Positions 55,584-63,997 of a stretch of DNA of 64,000 nucleotides are shown here, in pieces. The translations under genes and the position numbers were made by a program. The notes below the pieces were generated by a model that had not been told where the DNA came from, ran no database searches, and saw only the letters and a list, made by a program, of their open reading frames with translations. Source of the stretch: Actinoplanes lutulentus (GTDB lineage Bacteria; Actinomycetota; Actinomycetes; Mycobacteriales; Micromonosporaceae); contig NZ_QLMJ01000011.1 in the NCBI RefSeq assembly GCF_003259845.1, positions 124,001 through 188,000 of the forward strand. The letters are read 5' to 3'. The first letter of the stretch is position 1. Each line of letters opens with the position of its first letter.

Positions 55584-56798
55584 GTGGATCCCCATGTCGT
55601 GGTGGAGACGGTCTGGCGGATGGAGTCTGCCAAGATCGTCGCCACCCTGGCCCGGCTGGTCCGCGACGTCGGGCTGGCCGAGGAGCTCGCCCAGGACACC
55701 CTGGTCATCGCGCTCGAACAATGGCCCGCTGACGGCGTACCCGAGAATCCCGCGTCCTGGCTGATGGCGACCGCGAAGCACCGGGCCGTCGACCTGCTCC
55801 GCCGGCAGAGCCGGTACCGGGAGAAACTCGCCGAGATCGGCCGGTCCACGGCACCGCACGACGATCCCGATCTGGCGGCGGACGCCGACGACTACGTCCG
55901 TGACGACCTGCTGCGGCTGATCTTCACGACCTGCCATCCGGTGCTGTCCACCGAGTCCCGGGTGGCGCTCACCCTGCGGCTGCTCGGCGGGCTCAGCACC
56001 GGGGAGATCGCCCGCGCCTGCCTGGTGCCGGAACCGACGGTCGGCAAACGGATCACCCGGGCGAAGCGGACCCTCGCCGAGAAACGGGTGCCGATCGAGC
56101 TGCCGCCACCCGCCGAGGCCGCCGCCCGGCTCGCCTCGGTCCTCAAGGTCATCTATCTGATCTTCAACGAGGGGTACGCGGCGACCGCCGGCGACGACTG
56201 GACCCGGCCGGCGCTCTGCACCGAGGCGCTGCGCCTCGGCCGCATCCTGGCCGGGCTCGCGCCGGACGAGCCCGAGGTGCACGGCCTGGTCGCCCTGATG
56301 GAGCTCCAGTCGTCGCGGATCCCCGCGCGGACCACCGCGGACGGCGCCCCGGTGCTGCTCCAGGATCAGGACCGGCGCCGCTGGGACCGGCTGCTCGTCC
56401 GGCGCGGCCTGGACGCCCTGGCCCGCGCCGCGGGCACCTACGGCCCCTACGTCCTGCAGGCCGAGATCGCTGCCTGCCACGCCCGGGCGCGCACGCCCGG
56501 CGACACCGATTGGGTACGCGTAGCCGCCCTCTACGAAGTCCTGTCCTACGTCTCGCCGTCGCCGGTGGTGGACCTCAACCGGGCCGTGGCGATCGGGCAC
56601 GCCGAGGGGCCGGCCCGCGCGCTCGCGATCGTCGACACCCTGGTGCTGCCGGGTTATCCGCTGCTCCCGGCCGTCCGCGGCGACCTCCTGGAGAAGCTGG
56701 GCCGCGCCGACGAGGCCCGCGCCGAGTTCCGCCGGGCCGCCGCGATGACCGGCAACGCCCGCGAGAGGAGCATCTTCACGGCGCGGGCAGGCGAATAG
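55584..56798 (+). CDS. ECF sigma factor of the ECF42 type with long C-terminal extension
   Basis: 404 residues, GTG start at 55584. Sigma region 2 is residues about 10-80 (VETVWRMESAKIVATLARLVRDVGLAEELAQDTLVIALEQWP, NPASWLMATAKHRAVDLLRRQ). Region 4 is about 120-180 (ALTLRLLGGLSTGEIARACLVPEPTVGKRITRAKRTL). Residues 185-404 are the DUF6596/TPR-like extension with VIYLIFNEGY, ALRLGRILAGL, RRGLDALARAAGTYGPYVLQAEIAACHA, YEVL, NRAVAIGHAEGP. ECF42 sigma factors have no classical anti-sigma factor; control is thought to involve this extension and the DGPF protein. It is in an operon with the YCII and DUF998 genes. Confidence 0.94.
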   Translation: MDPHVVVETVWRMESAKIVATLARLVRDVGLAEELAQDTLVIALEQWPADGVPENPASWLMATAKHRAVDLLRRQSRYREKLAEIGRSTAPHDDPDLAADADDYVRDDLLRLIFTTCHPVLSTESRVALTLRLLGGLSTGEIARACLVPEPTVGKRITRAKRTLAEKRVPIELPPPAEAAARLASVLKVIYLIFNEGYAATAGDDWTRPALCTEALRLGRILAGLAPDEPEVHGLVALMELQSSRIPARTTADGAPVLLQDQDRRRWDRLLVRRGLDALARAAGTYGPYVLQAEIAACHARARTPGDTDWVRVAALYEVLSYVSPSPVVDLNRAVAIGHAEGPARALAIVDTLVLPGYPLLPAVRGDLLEKLGRADEARAEFRRAAAMTGNARERSIFTARAGE

Positions 56799-56881
56799 AA
56801 GTGATTTAGCCGATCTGCCGGGTTCAACCGTTTATACATGGGCATTCGGTCATATCGCTCAGTCGGCTGGGGAGGTAGCGC

Positions 56882-58873
56882 GTGTCCGGACCCGACAAGG
56901 CACTACCCGCGGACCCGCCACTGAGCAGCGCCGCGCTGCTGGACAGCATCCAGGAGGCGTACTTCGCGGTCGACCCCGGCGGGGTGATCCGCGGCTTCAA
57001 CCGGGCCGCCCGGGAGCTGCTGGGCTTCACCACCTCGGAGGTGTACGAGCACCACCTGGACGAGACGCTGTCGCCCGAGTGCGACGGGGAACCGATCGCC
57101 CCGGCCCTGGAACGGCTGTTCGCGGCCGGCCCGGCCCGCCCGGTCGTCCGCGAGCTCACGGTCCGGCACCACGACGGCCACCGGGTGACCACCCGGGCTT
57201 CGCTGTCGGTGGCGCAGGGCACCTCCGGCGCTCTCGCTTGCGTGTTTCTCACCGACCTGTCCGCCGAGGTCACCGCCGACCGGGACGCGGGATTCCTGAC
57301 GGCGCTGCTCGACAGCCTGTCCGTCGGCGTGATCGCGGTCGACGACGAGGGCAAGGTGATCGTGGTCAACCGGGCGCTGCGCCAGGTCCAGCACCGCGCG
57401 CCCACCGACGTTCCCCGGGCGATCCCGGACTACCTGTACGACACCTCGATGCGTCCCCTGACCTGGGAACAGACGCCGGTGATGCGGGCCCTTCGGGGCG
57501 AGCACGTCAGCGGCCTCGACCTGATGGCCCGTGCCCCGGACGACCGGCTGCTGACGTTCGCGTCGGCCGCGCAGCCGATCATCGGCCGCGACGGGCGGCG
57601 CCTCGGCGGGGTGGCGGTGGCGCACGAGGTCACCGCGTTACGACGGGCGGAACGATTCGGCTCCTGCCGCAAGGACGTCGAGCAGGCCCTGCGCGCGTCG
57701 TCGTCGATCGCCGAGGCCGCTCCGGCGGTGCTGAGCGCGGTCACCGCGGCGCTGGGCTGGCCGTGTGCGGAGTTGTTCGTCATCAACGAGGCCACCGGCG
57801 GGCTGCACGCGGTCGGGCACCACAGTCACACGGGTGCGGAGCCGGACGAGCTGTTCGGTCACACGCCCCGGCGAGGCCAGGGCGTCACCGGCCGGGTGTG
57901 GCAGACCGGGGAGGCCCTGTGGGTGCCGGACGTCAGCGCCCACGCCGACCTGGTCACCCCGTACGAGCAGGAGCGGGTCGAGATGTGCTCCCGGCACGGC
58001 ATCCGGACCGCGCTGGCCGTCCCGGTCCGCGACGGGGGGACCCTGCTCGGGGTGCTCACCTGTTACTCCGGCCTGCCGGAGGTCGACGAGGAGCTGCTGA
58101 CCCTGCTCCTCGACGGGGTCGCCGCGCAGATCGGTGTGTACGTCGCGCTGCGCCGTGCCGAGGAACTGGCCCGGCAGCTGCGCCGGTCGCAGGACGACTT
58201 CCTCGATCTGATCGGCCACGAGTTGCGGACCCCGCTCACCGCGATCACCGCGAACGTCGCCATGCTCACCGAGGAGGCCGTCGGTCTGGACCCGGAGCTG
58301 CGGCAGATGATGGACACCGTCGCCCGCAACACCGGGATGCTCCAGCGGATCGTCGACGCGCTGCTCGACCTGGCCGCCCTCGAATCCGGCCACGAGCAGC
58401 TCGCCGACGACCGGGTCGATCTGGCCGGGGTGGTCGCCGGCGCGGTCACCGCGATCCGGCTCACCGCCGCCGAAGCGGGAGTCCGGCTCAGCACGGACCT
58501 TCCGGAGCACCTGATGGTGCCGGGCGACGGGCCACGGCTCCGCCAGGTCGTCGACGACCTGTTGTCCAACGCGGTGAAGTACAGCCCGGCCGGCGCGGAG
58601 GTCAGCGTCGGCCTGCGCGTCGCCGGCCCCGGCGCCGAGCTGCACATCGCCGACCACGGCATCGGCACCCCGGCCGGCGAGCAGGACCAGGTCTTCGAAC
58701 GCTTCTACCGGGCCAGCAACGTCCGCCATCACGGCGTACCCGGCAGCGGCCTCGGGCTCAGCCTGGCCCGCGCGATCGTGCGCCTGCACCACGGCACGAT
58801 CACCCTGGCCGCGAACGAGCCGGTGGGCACCGTGGTCTCCGTACACCTGCCGTTCGATCCGTCACCGCGCTGA
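56882..58873 (+). CDS. PAS-PAS-GAF histidine kinase
   Basis: 663 residues, GTG start at 56882. Order: PAS (about 19-110, IQEAYFAVDPGGVIRGFNRAARELLGFTTSEVY), PAS (about 140-240), GAF (about 270-410, with GQGVTGRVWQTGEALWVPDV), HisKA (about 425-495, DLIGHELRTPLTAITANVAML) and HATPase (about 535-660, DDLLSNAVKYSPAG, IADHGIGTP, GSGLGLSLARAIV). All kinase motifs are intact and no membrane segment is present. There is no adjacent response regulator. It follows the sigma gene by 83 bp and may have its own promoter. Confidence 0.93.
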   Translation: MSGPDKALPADPPLSSAALLDSIQEAYFAVDPGGVIRGFNRAARELLGFTTSEVYEHHLDETLSPECDGEPIAPALERLFAAGPARPVVRELTVRHHDGHRVTTRASLSVAQGTSGALACVFLTDLSAEVTADRDAGFLTALLDSLSVGVIAVDDEGKVIVVNRALRQVQHRAPTDVPRAIPDYLYDTSMRPLTWEQTPVMRALRGEHVSGLDLMARAPDDRLLTFASAAQPIIGRDGRRLGGVAVAHEVTALRRAERFGSCRKDVEQALRASSSIAEAAPAVLSAVTAALGWPCAELFVINEATGGLHAVGHHSHTGAEPDELFGHTPRRGQGVTGRVWQTGEALWVPDVSAHADLVTPYEQERVEMCSRHGIRTALAVPVRDGGTLLGVLTCYSGLPEVDEELLTLLLDGVAAQIGVYVALRRAEELARQLRRSQDDFLDLIGHELRTPLTAITANVAMLTEEAVGLDPELRQMMDTVARNTGMLQRIVDALLDLAALESGHEQLADDRVDLAGVVAGAVTAIRLTAAEAGVRLSTDLPEHLMVPGDGPRLRQVVDDLLSNAVKYSPAGAEVSVGLRVAGPGAELHIADHGIGTPAGEQDQVFERFYRASNVRHHGVPGSGLGLSLARAIVRLHHGTITLAANEPVGTVVSVHLPFDPSPR

Positions 58874-58940
58874 CCCGCGCGCTGTCCAGGGCTCGCCGGG
58901 CCGTGCGAGACTGCGGCTTCCACCTGCGAGGGAGCCCGCG

Positions 58941-59867
58941 ATGTTCGACCACTTCGTCTGGGAAGTCGTGATCTGTCCGGCCCTGATCGCCGTGGTGATC
59001 CGCTTGCTGGCCGATCGGCTGCGCCCCGAGGCCGCCGCGATCTTCCTGGTCACGTCGCTGGTCGCCACCGCGGCGGGCTGCCTGCTCACGCTCGCCGCGT
59101 TCGCGCTCAAGGCCGTCGCCGAGCTGCCGTTCGCCGCGTCACCGTTGAACATCTCCGCCGCCTACGTACGCGCCGACACCGCCCGCGAGCCGTGGGTGTC
59201 GTGGCTCTCCCTGGTGCTGCTGGTCGCCGCCGTCGCCGGCATCGTCCGGGTCTGGCGTACCCATCGCCGCGATGCGGCGTACGCCCGCCGGTTCGCCGGC
59301 CTGCCGGTCGCCGGGGACGGCGTCGTGCTGCTCGACGACGAGCGGGCCGAGGCGTTCGCGGTGCCCGGCGCGCCCGGCCGGATCGTCGTCACCACCGGCA
59401 TGCGCGCGGCCCTCGACGACGCCCGGTACGCGGCCCTGCTCGCCCACGAACGCGCCCACCTGACCGCCCGGCATCACGTCATGGTGCTGCTCGTGCACCT
59501 GTCGGCCGCCGTCCACCCCGCGTTCCGCCTGCTGGTACGCCCCTTCGACTACCTGATCGAACGGGCCGCCGACGAACGGGCCGCCACCGAGGTCGACGAC
59601 CGGCGGGTGGTCGCCCACGCCATCGGCGCCGCCGCGCTGGTGTCCGAGCACACCCACCGCGCCGGCAGCCTGCGGATCGCGCCGTCGCGCCGTGACCTGC
59701 GCCGGGCCGGAGCCGTGCCGCGCCGGGTGGCGTCGCTGATCGCCCCGCGCCGGGCCCGCTCACTGCTGCCGCTGCTGCTCCCGGCCGCGGTCGCCGCGTT
59801 CTCGCTGGCCTGGACCGCCGAGTGTGTGCTGGACCTGGGCGAGCTGCTGGTCGCGGCCCACCACTGA
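58941..59867 (+). CDS. M56-family membrane metallopeptidase (BlaR1-like)
   Basis: 308 residues, ATG at 58941 with GAGGGAG upstream. Three or four membrane helices (AIFLVTSLVATAAGCLL, SWLSLVLLVAAVAGIV) precede a zinc protease core: the HExxH motif is LLAHERAHLTARHH, followed by IERAADERAATEVDDR with the third ligand Glu region. The last segment is a membrane helix. M56 proteins near BlaI repressors sense cell-wall stress or beta-lactams. This copy lacks the large penicillin-sensing domain, so it may be a protease-only form. The matching BlaI-like gene is convergent rather than co-transcribed. Confidence 0.88.
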   Translation: MFDHFVWEVVICPALIAVVIRLLADRLRPEAAAIFLVTSLVATAAGCLLTLAAFALKAVAELPFAASPLNISAAYVRADTAREPWVSWLSLVLLVAAVAGIVRVWRTHRRDAAYARRFAGLPVAGDGVVLLDDERAEAFAVPGAPGRIVVTTGMRAALDDARYAALLAHERAHLTARHHVMVLLVHLSAAVHPAFRLLVRPFDYLIERAADERAATEVDDRRVVAHAIGAAALVSEHTHRAGSLRIAPSRRDLRRAGAVPRRVASLIAPRRARSLLPLLLPAAVAAFSLAWTAECVLDLGELLVAAHH

Positions 59868-59961
59868 GCCTTTTTCACCGTGGCGAGGGCCTCGCATCCT
59901 GGCGCCGGACAACGGCCCGGCAGCCTCAGGCCCGATGCCAGGTTGAAAATTGCTCACTGAA

Positions 59962-60336
59962 TCAGCTTTCGTCGTCCAGCAGCCGGCGCAACAGGTCCTC
60001 ATCGCCCGGCCGTAACCCGGCCACGAACCGGCGCAGCACGGTGGCCCGATCCGTTCCGGCGCCGAGCGCCGCGTTCATCCGCTGCGCCGCCACCGAGGCC
60101 TCGTCGGTCAGTGGCGCGTACCGGAACGAGCGCCCGTCGCGGTACCGCGCGGCCATGCCCTTGTCGTGCATCCGGGTCAGGATCGTCACCACCGTGCTGT
60201 ACGACAACGCCGAGGTCAGCCGGGCGAGGACATCGCGCGGGGTGAGCGGCTCGGACGCCGCGACGAGGACACGAAGCACCTCGGACTCGAGGGCGCCGGC
60301 CGGCCGGCGCGCCGGTGATTCCTCTTCGGGCGGCAC
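59962..60336 (-). CDS. BlaI/MecI-family repressor
   Basis: 124 residues. BlaI-type winged helix: GALESEVLRVLVAASEPLTPRDVLARLTSALSYSTVVTILTRMHDKGMAARYRDGRSFRYAPLTDEASVAAQRM. The YSTVVTILTRM and DGRSFRY segments are standard. The first 15 residues (PEEESPARRPA) are an extra tail. It probably controls the convergent M56 peptidase, the nearby MFS gene, or both. The gap 60337-60431 to the MFS gene includes AGGAGTCCT (60401-60409), a short palindrome. Confidence 0.92.
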   Translation of the reverse strand: MPPEEESPARRPAGALESEVLRVLVAASEPLTPRDVLARLTSALSYSTVVTILTRMHDKGMAARYRDGRSFRYAPLTDEASVAAQRMNAALGAGTDRATVLRRFVAGLRPGDEDLLRRLLDDES

Positions 60337-60431
60337 CCCGGCAGCATAGCCGCCCGGCGATATCTCGAAGATCAGGAGTTGCTGGGAAAACCCCTTTGTT
60401 AGGAGTCCTTTCAGTACGACAGAATCGGCTG

Positions 60432-61718
60432 ATGTTCTGGACCGCCACCTTCACCCGATACTTCGTCGCCCGGGCGGTCTCGGTCTTCGGCGACGCGATG
60501 CTGACCGTGGCCGCGGCCCTCGCCGTCGGCCAGGTGTACGGCGCCACCGGCGTCGGCGTGGTCCTCGCCGCCTGGATGGTGCCGTTCCTCGGGTTCATCC
60601 TGTTCGGCGGGGTGTTCGCGGACCGGATCGGCGCCCGCCCGCTGATGCTCGGCGCCGACGTCATCCGGACCGTGGCCCAGGCCGTCGTCGCGGTCGCGTT
60701 CTTCACCGGCACGCCCTCGCTGTGGCTGCTCGTCGTCTGCTCCGCGGTGAGCGGCACCGCCGCCGCGATGTTCCAGCCCGGCGTGAACGGCATCGTCCCG
60801 CAGGTGTCCACCGACCCGCACCGGGCCAACGCCACGATCCGGATGGCGAACGCGGTCGCCGAACTGCTCGGCCCGGCCGTGGCCGGCGTCCTGTTCGGAT
60901 TCTTCGGCGCCGGCCCGGTCTACGCCGTCGACGCGGCGACCTTCGCGATCAGCGCGCTCTGCCTGGCCGGCCTGCGCGTCGACAAGGTCAGCCGGGCCGC
61001 GAACTCCACACTGGCGGACCTGCGGGACGGCTGGCACGAGTTCCGATCGCGGACCTGGATCTGGAGCGTCATTCTGGTCTGGGTGTTCTTCGGCGTCTTC
61101 CTGTTCGGCCCGCTCATCCCGCTCGGTGCGGTGCTGGTCAGTGAAGGGCTCGGCGCTCCCGCGTACGGATGGATGCAGTCGGCGGTCGGAGCCGGAACGA
61201 TCCTCGGAGGTCTCGCCGCGCTGCGCCTCAAGGCGCAACGGCCGCTCGCGGCCGGCGCCGTCGTGCTGTTCGGTTTCATGCTGCTGCCGCTGGCGATCGC
61301 ACTGCACACCGGTCTGCCGGTGCTGCTCATGGCGGCCGCGGTGAACGGGTTCGCCTGGGCGTTCTGGTCGATCCAGTGGCAGACCAGCGTGCAGACCCAG
61401 GTGCCGCCGGACGTGCTCAACCGGGTCACCTCCTACGAGGTGCTCGGCTCCACCGGCAGCCTGCCGATCGGACAGGCCCTGGCCGGCCCGGTCGCCGCGG
61501 CGGCCGGTGCGGAACGGGTCCTCGGCACCTCGGTCGTGGTCGGTGTGCTCGGCTGCGCGGCCCTGCTGCTGATTCCGGCCGTCCGGGGCCTGCGCCGTGC
61601 CGGAGAGGCCGACTACAGTGCCGGGAATGCGGCTGCTTCCGTCCCCCCGCCTGCTGCTGGCCGGTCTGATGCTGCCGGGTCTGCTGCTGCTCGCCGGGTG
61701 CGGCGCGGGGACCGGTGA
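60432..61718 (+). CDS. MFS transporter (MFS_3/EntS-like)
   Basis: 428 residues, ATG at 60432. Twelve-helix MFS of the EntS/macrolide-efflux type: ARAVSVFGDAMLTVAAALAVGQ, then loop motif GGVFADRIGARPLMLGADVIRT, and helix 6-7 loop with FEIVRANAT-like DPHRANATIRMANAVAELLGPAVAGVL. The final 30 residues are a Pro/Ala/Arg-rich tail that runs 92 nt into the next gene. Exports siderophores, macrolides or other compounds in the family; substrate here unknown. It starts 95 bp from the divergent BlaI gene. Confidence 0.9.
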   Translation: MFWTATFTRYFVARAVSVFGDAMLTVAAALAVGQVYGATGVGVVLAAWMVPFLGFILFGGVFADRIGARPLMLGADVIRTVAQAVVAVAFFTGTPSLWLLVVCSAVSGTAAAMFQPGVNGIVPQVSTDPHRANATIRMANAVAELLGPAVAGVLFGFFGAGPVYAVDAATFAISALCLAGLRVDKVSRAANSTLADLRDGWHEFRSRTWIWSVILVWVFFGVFLFGPLIPLGAVLVSEGLGAPAYGWMQSAVGAGTILGGLAALRLKAQRPLAAGAVVLFGFMLLPLAIALHTGLPVLLMAAAVNGFAWAFWSIQWQTSVQTQVPPDVLNRVTSYEVLGSTGSLPIGQALAGPVAAAAGAERVLGTSVVVGVLGCAALLLIPAVRGLRRAGEADYSAGNAAASVPPPAAGRSDAAGSAAARRVRRGDR

Positions 61719-62478
61719 CTCACCGCCGCTCGATCTCAGCGTCACCGCCGAACAGTGGCGCGTCCACGAGGTCAACCGGCAGCTGGCGATCGCGCTGCAC
61801 AACAACGGCCCGGTCCCGGTCCAGGTCAGACGGGTCGAGCCGGTCCTGCCGTCGTTCGACGGTGAGACCCCGGCCGACACCGATGCGGTGCTGCCGGTCG
61901 GCGGGCTCCGGGTCGATGTTCCCGTACCCTTCGGCACCGGAGGCTGCGCACCCACCCAGGCCGCGCCGTCGCAGGTGATCGTGGACGCGCGCCCGGAGGG
62001 CGCGACGGCCTGGCAGCGCGTCACGCTCGACCTGCCGAACCCCAACCCGCTGCTGGACAAGCTGCTTGCCATCGATTGCGCGGCCCAGAAGGTACGCGAG
62101 AGCGTGACGCTCCGCTTCGGCTCATGGCAGGACCTGGGTGCCGGCGGGGTGCGCGGCAGCCTCGTGGCCGAACGCACCGCCGCCGCCACCGGCACCATCC
62201 GGGTGACCGAATTGGACGGCAACGTGCTCTACCGCCTGGCGTTCCCCGGTTCGGTAGCAGCCGAGGTGACCGCCGCCCAGCCGGCGGCGGCCATCGACAT
62301 CGTGGTGACGCCGCTGCGTTGCGACCCGCACGCGTTCGCCGAGGTGAAGAAGCCGTTCGAGTTCCCGGTGCACGTCGCCCTGGACGACGCCGAGCCGCTC
62401 GTCAGCACGGTGCCGGTGGACGAGGACGACAAGAGCGCCCTCGACACCATGCTGCGGCGGATCTGCAAGGTCCCTTGA
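61627..62478 (+). CDS. Lipoprotein of unknown function
   Basis: 283 residues, ATG at 61627. N-terminal signal with lipobox LLAGC (Cys about residue 25) makes it a membrane lipoprotein. The rest is a beta-rich extracytoplasmic domain of about 250 residues with five cysteines (GGCAPTQ, IDCAAQ, LRCDPHAF, ICKVP). I do not recognise the fold. It overlaps the MFS gene by 92 nt in another frame, which is a long overlap for separate genes. Confidence 0.83.
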   Translation: MRLLPSPRLLLAGLMLPGLLLLAGCGAGTGDSPPLDLSVTAEQWRVHEVNRQLAIALHNNGPVPVQVRRVEPVLPSFDGETPADTDAVLPVGGLRVDVPVPFGTGGCAPTQAAPSQVIVDARPEGATAWQRVTLDLPNPNPLLDKLLAIDCAAQKVRESVTLRFGSWQDLGAGGVRGSLVAERTAAATGTIRVTELDGNVLYRLAFPGSVAAEVTAAQPAAAIDIVVTPLRCDPHAFAEVKKPFEFPVHVALDDAEPLVSTVPVDEDDKSALDTMLRRICKVP

Positions 62479-62483
62479 TTTTT

Positions 62484-63221
62484 TCAGGCTGATCGTGCGG
62501 CGAAGAACGACACCGCCTCGGCGAGAGCGAGGTCGGTCAGCTCCGGGTCGTGCCGCGGGCCGACATCCCGCATGAACGCGTGCTCACCACCCCGGTAGAC
62601 GTGCAACTCGACGTCGTCGTGCCCGGCCGCATAGAGCGCTTCGACGATCCGCAACCGGGCGTCCGCCGGCACATGCGGATCGTTCGACCCGAAAACGATC
62701 AGCAACCGCCCCGCGATGTCGCCCGCCCGCGCGAGCGAACCGGCGTCGTCGGCACCGAGCGACCCGTTCTGCAGCCCGGTCGGATAGAAGCAGACGGTAG
62801 CCTCCACCCGCTGATCAAAAGCGGCCCGGAACGCCAGATGCCCGCCGAGACAGAACCCGGTGGCATACAACGCGGTGACGTCGTCCCGAGCCGCCATCCA
62901 GTCAAGAACAGCCACCCGGTCAGCATCGAACGCCGCCGTAGTGGTCGCCGCCGCGGCGTCGAGCCCCGCCTTCTTCCCGGCGTCGTCGAACTCCAGCGCC
63001 ACCCCGGCAACCGCCCCGTGCGGATAGATCTCCGGCACCACCACGACAAACCCGGAGGCCGCCAGCCGTCGCGCGGTCCGCAGCGTCGACTCGGTCAGCT
63101 GAAAGATGTCGGTGTAGAGCAGCACCCCGGGCCACCGCCCACCACCGACGGGCGCGATCACAGCCGTCCGGATCCCCCCGGCCGCCGACGGCACCGAGAC
63201 AACGTCCTCAACCAGTTTCAT
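62484..63221 (-). CDS. Dienelactone hydrolase-family protein
   Basis: 245 residues, ATG at 63219-63221. Alpha/beta hydrolase of the DLH type: nucleophile cysteine in GFCLGGHLAF, catalytic Asp in GSNDPHVP and His in GGEHAFM. Near the start it has LLYTDIFQLTE where classic DLH has an E36-containing motif, so the activity may differ. DLH proteins hydrolyse dienelactones in chlorocatechol breakdown, but most homologues are of unknown substrate. An in-frame extension upstream to 63488 consists only of translated repeats and is not used. Confidence 0.92.
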   Translation of the reverse strand: MKLVEDVVSVPSAAGGIRTAVIAPVGGGRWPGVLLYTDIFQLTESTLRTARRLAASGFVVVVPEIYPHGAVAGVALEFDDAGKKAGLDAAAATTTAAFDADRVAVLDWMAARDDVTALYATGFCLGGHLAFRAAFDQRVEATVCFYPTGLQNGSLGADDAGSLARAGDIAGRLLIVFGSNDPHVPADARLRIVEALYAAGHDDVELHVYRGGEHAFMRDVGPRHDPELTDLALAEAVSFFAARSA

Positions 63222-63320
63222 GATCCGGACCCTACTTCCACAACCAGACACCAGCCCCCAACTCCCCCACCTGTCCCCCACCGACGCAGAGGCCAGAGCC
63301 AAATCCCACCCGGCTGGCTG

Positions 63321-63377
63321 GGCTGGACTCGGCTCGACTCGGCTCGGCTGGACTCGGCTCGACTCGGCTCGGCTGGA
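63321..63377. repeat. 25-bp tandem repeat
   Basis: Units at 63321-63345 and 63346-63370 are identical (GGCTGGACTCGGCTCGACTC plus GGCTC), built from smaller GGCTCGACTC-like pieces, and a partial third follows. It lies upstream of the hydrolase gene. Confidence 0.88.
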
Positions 63378-63521
63378 CTGGACTGGCTTAGCTATCACAA
63401 GGCACCTGAGACAGCACCGGGAGCCAGCCGGACCCTGTAGCCGGGGTGGATCAGGTCGCACACAACGCCACCGTGTGCCCGAGTCCACGCCCTGGCCGTG
63501 ACGAAGTCACACAGACCGCAA

Positions 63522-63604
63522 CCGTGCGCCCCCGTCCACGCTGGACCGAGCTTCCGTGCGCCCCCGTCCACGCTGAACCGAGAATCCGTGCGCCCCGTCC
63601 ACGC
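63522..63604. repeat. 32-bp tandem repeat
   Basis: Units 63522-63553 and 63554-63585 (CCGTGCGCCCCCGTCCACGC plus 12 more bases) are followed by a partial third (63586-63604). A degenerate earlier unit lies near 63470. The core GTGCGCCYYCGTCCACGC also occurs near 15507. Confidence 0.83.
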
Positions 63605-63719
63605 GCCACGTTGCTCCAAGCCCACGGTGTGCCTTCACCCTGCTTCTCCGGAACCGCAGAAGGCAGCCGCGAGCCCGCCGCCACGACGAGCGCGCCCGGG
63701 TAGGCCAGCCCCACAGTGC

Positions 63720-63758
63720 GTGTCGACTTCAGGCGCAATCCGCACCCGTAGTCGACAC
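63720..63758. repeat. 39-bp palindromic element, copy 2
   Basis: Same end-to-end length and GTGTCGACT/AGTCGACAC arms as the copy at 48481, with GCAATCC..CACCCG interior. The outer nine bases pair perfectly. Confidence 0.85.
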
Positions 63759-63949
63759 AGTTCCGACCGTTCGCTGTGCCCATCCCCAGATTCGTGGCGA
63801 CGCGGGCGCCCCAGGCCGTTGGCCCTCCCACTAAGGAGCCGGCAAACAATCGGCGGCCGAGACCCGCGCCAAAGTCCGCGACACCAACGTCACGCCGCCA
63901 CCACTTCACCGCCGTGCCATCGCCAGCTGCGGCTGCGGCCGCGGCTGCC

Positions 63950-63997
63950 GATCTTGAGTGATTCTCAACATCAGAACGTGCAAAGTCGCTCAAGATC
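63950..63997. repeat. 48-bp palindromic element, copy 3
   Basis: Exactly 48 bp, with GATCTTGAGTGATT and AAAGTCGCTCAAGATC at the ends, over 61 kb from copies 1 and 2. The interior (CAACATCAGAACGTG) differs completely from the other copies, while the arms are kept. Confidence 0.88.

Noticed and set aside
56826..56850. A possible alternative-sigma promoter (GGTT-N15-GGGCAT) before the 56.9-kb kinase gene
   Set aside because: Only a weak match to group 3 sigma consensus. Without start mapping it is not reported as a feature.
63222..63488. N-terminal extension of the dienelactone hydrolase
   Set aside because: The extension is mainly translated tandem repeat; the hydrolase domain begins at the ATG at 63221.
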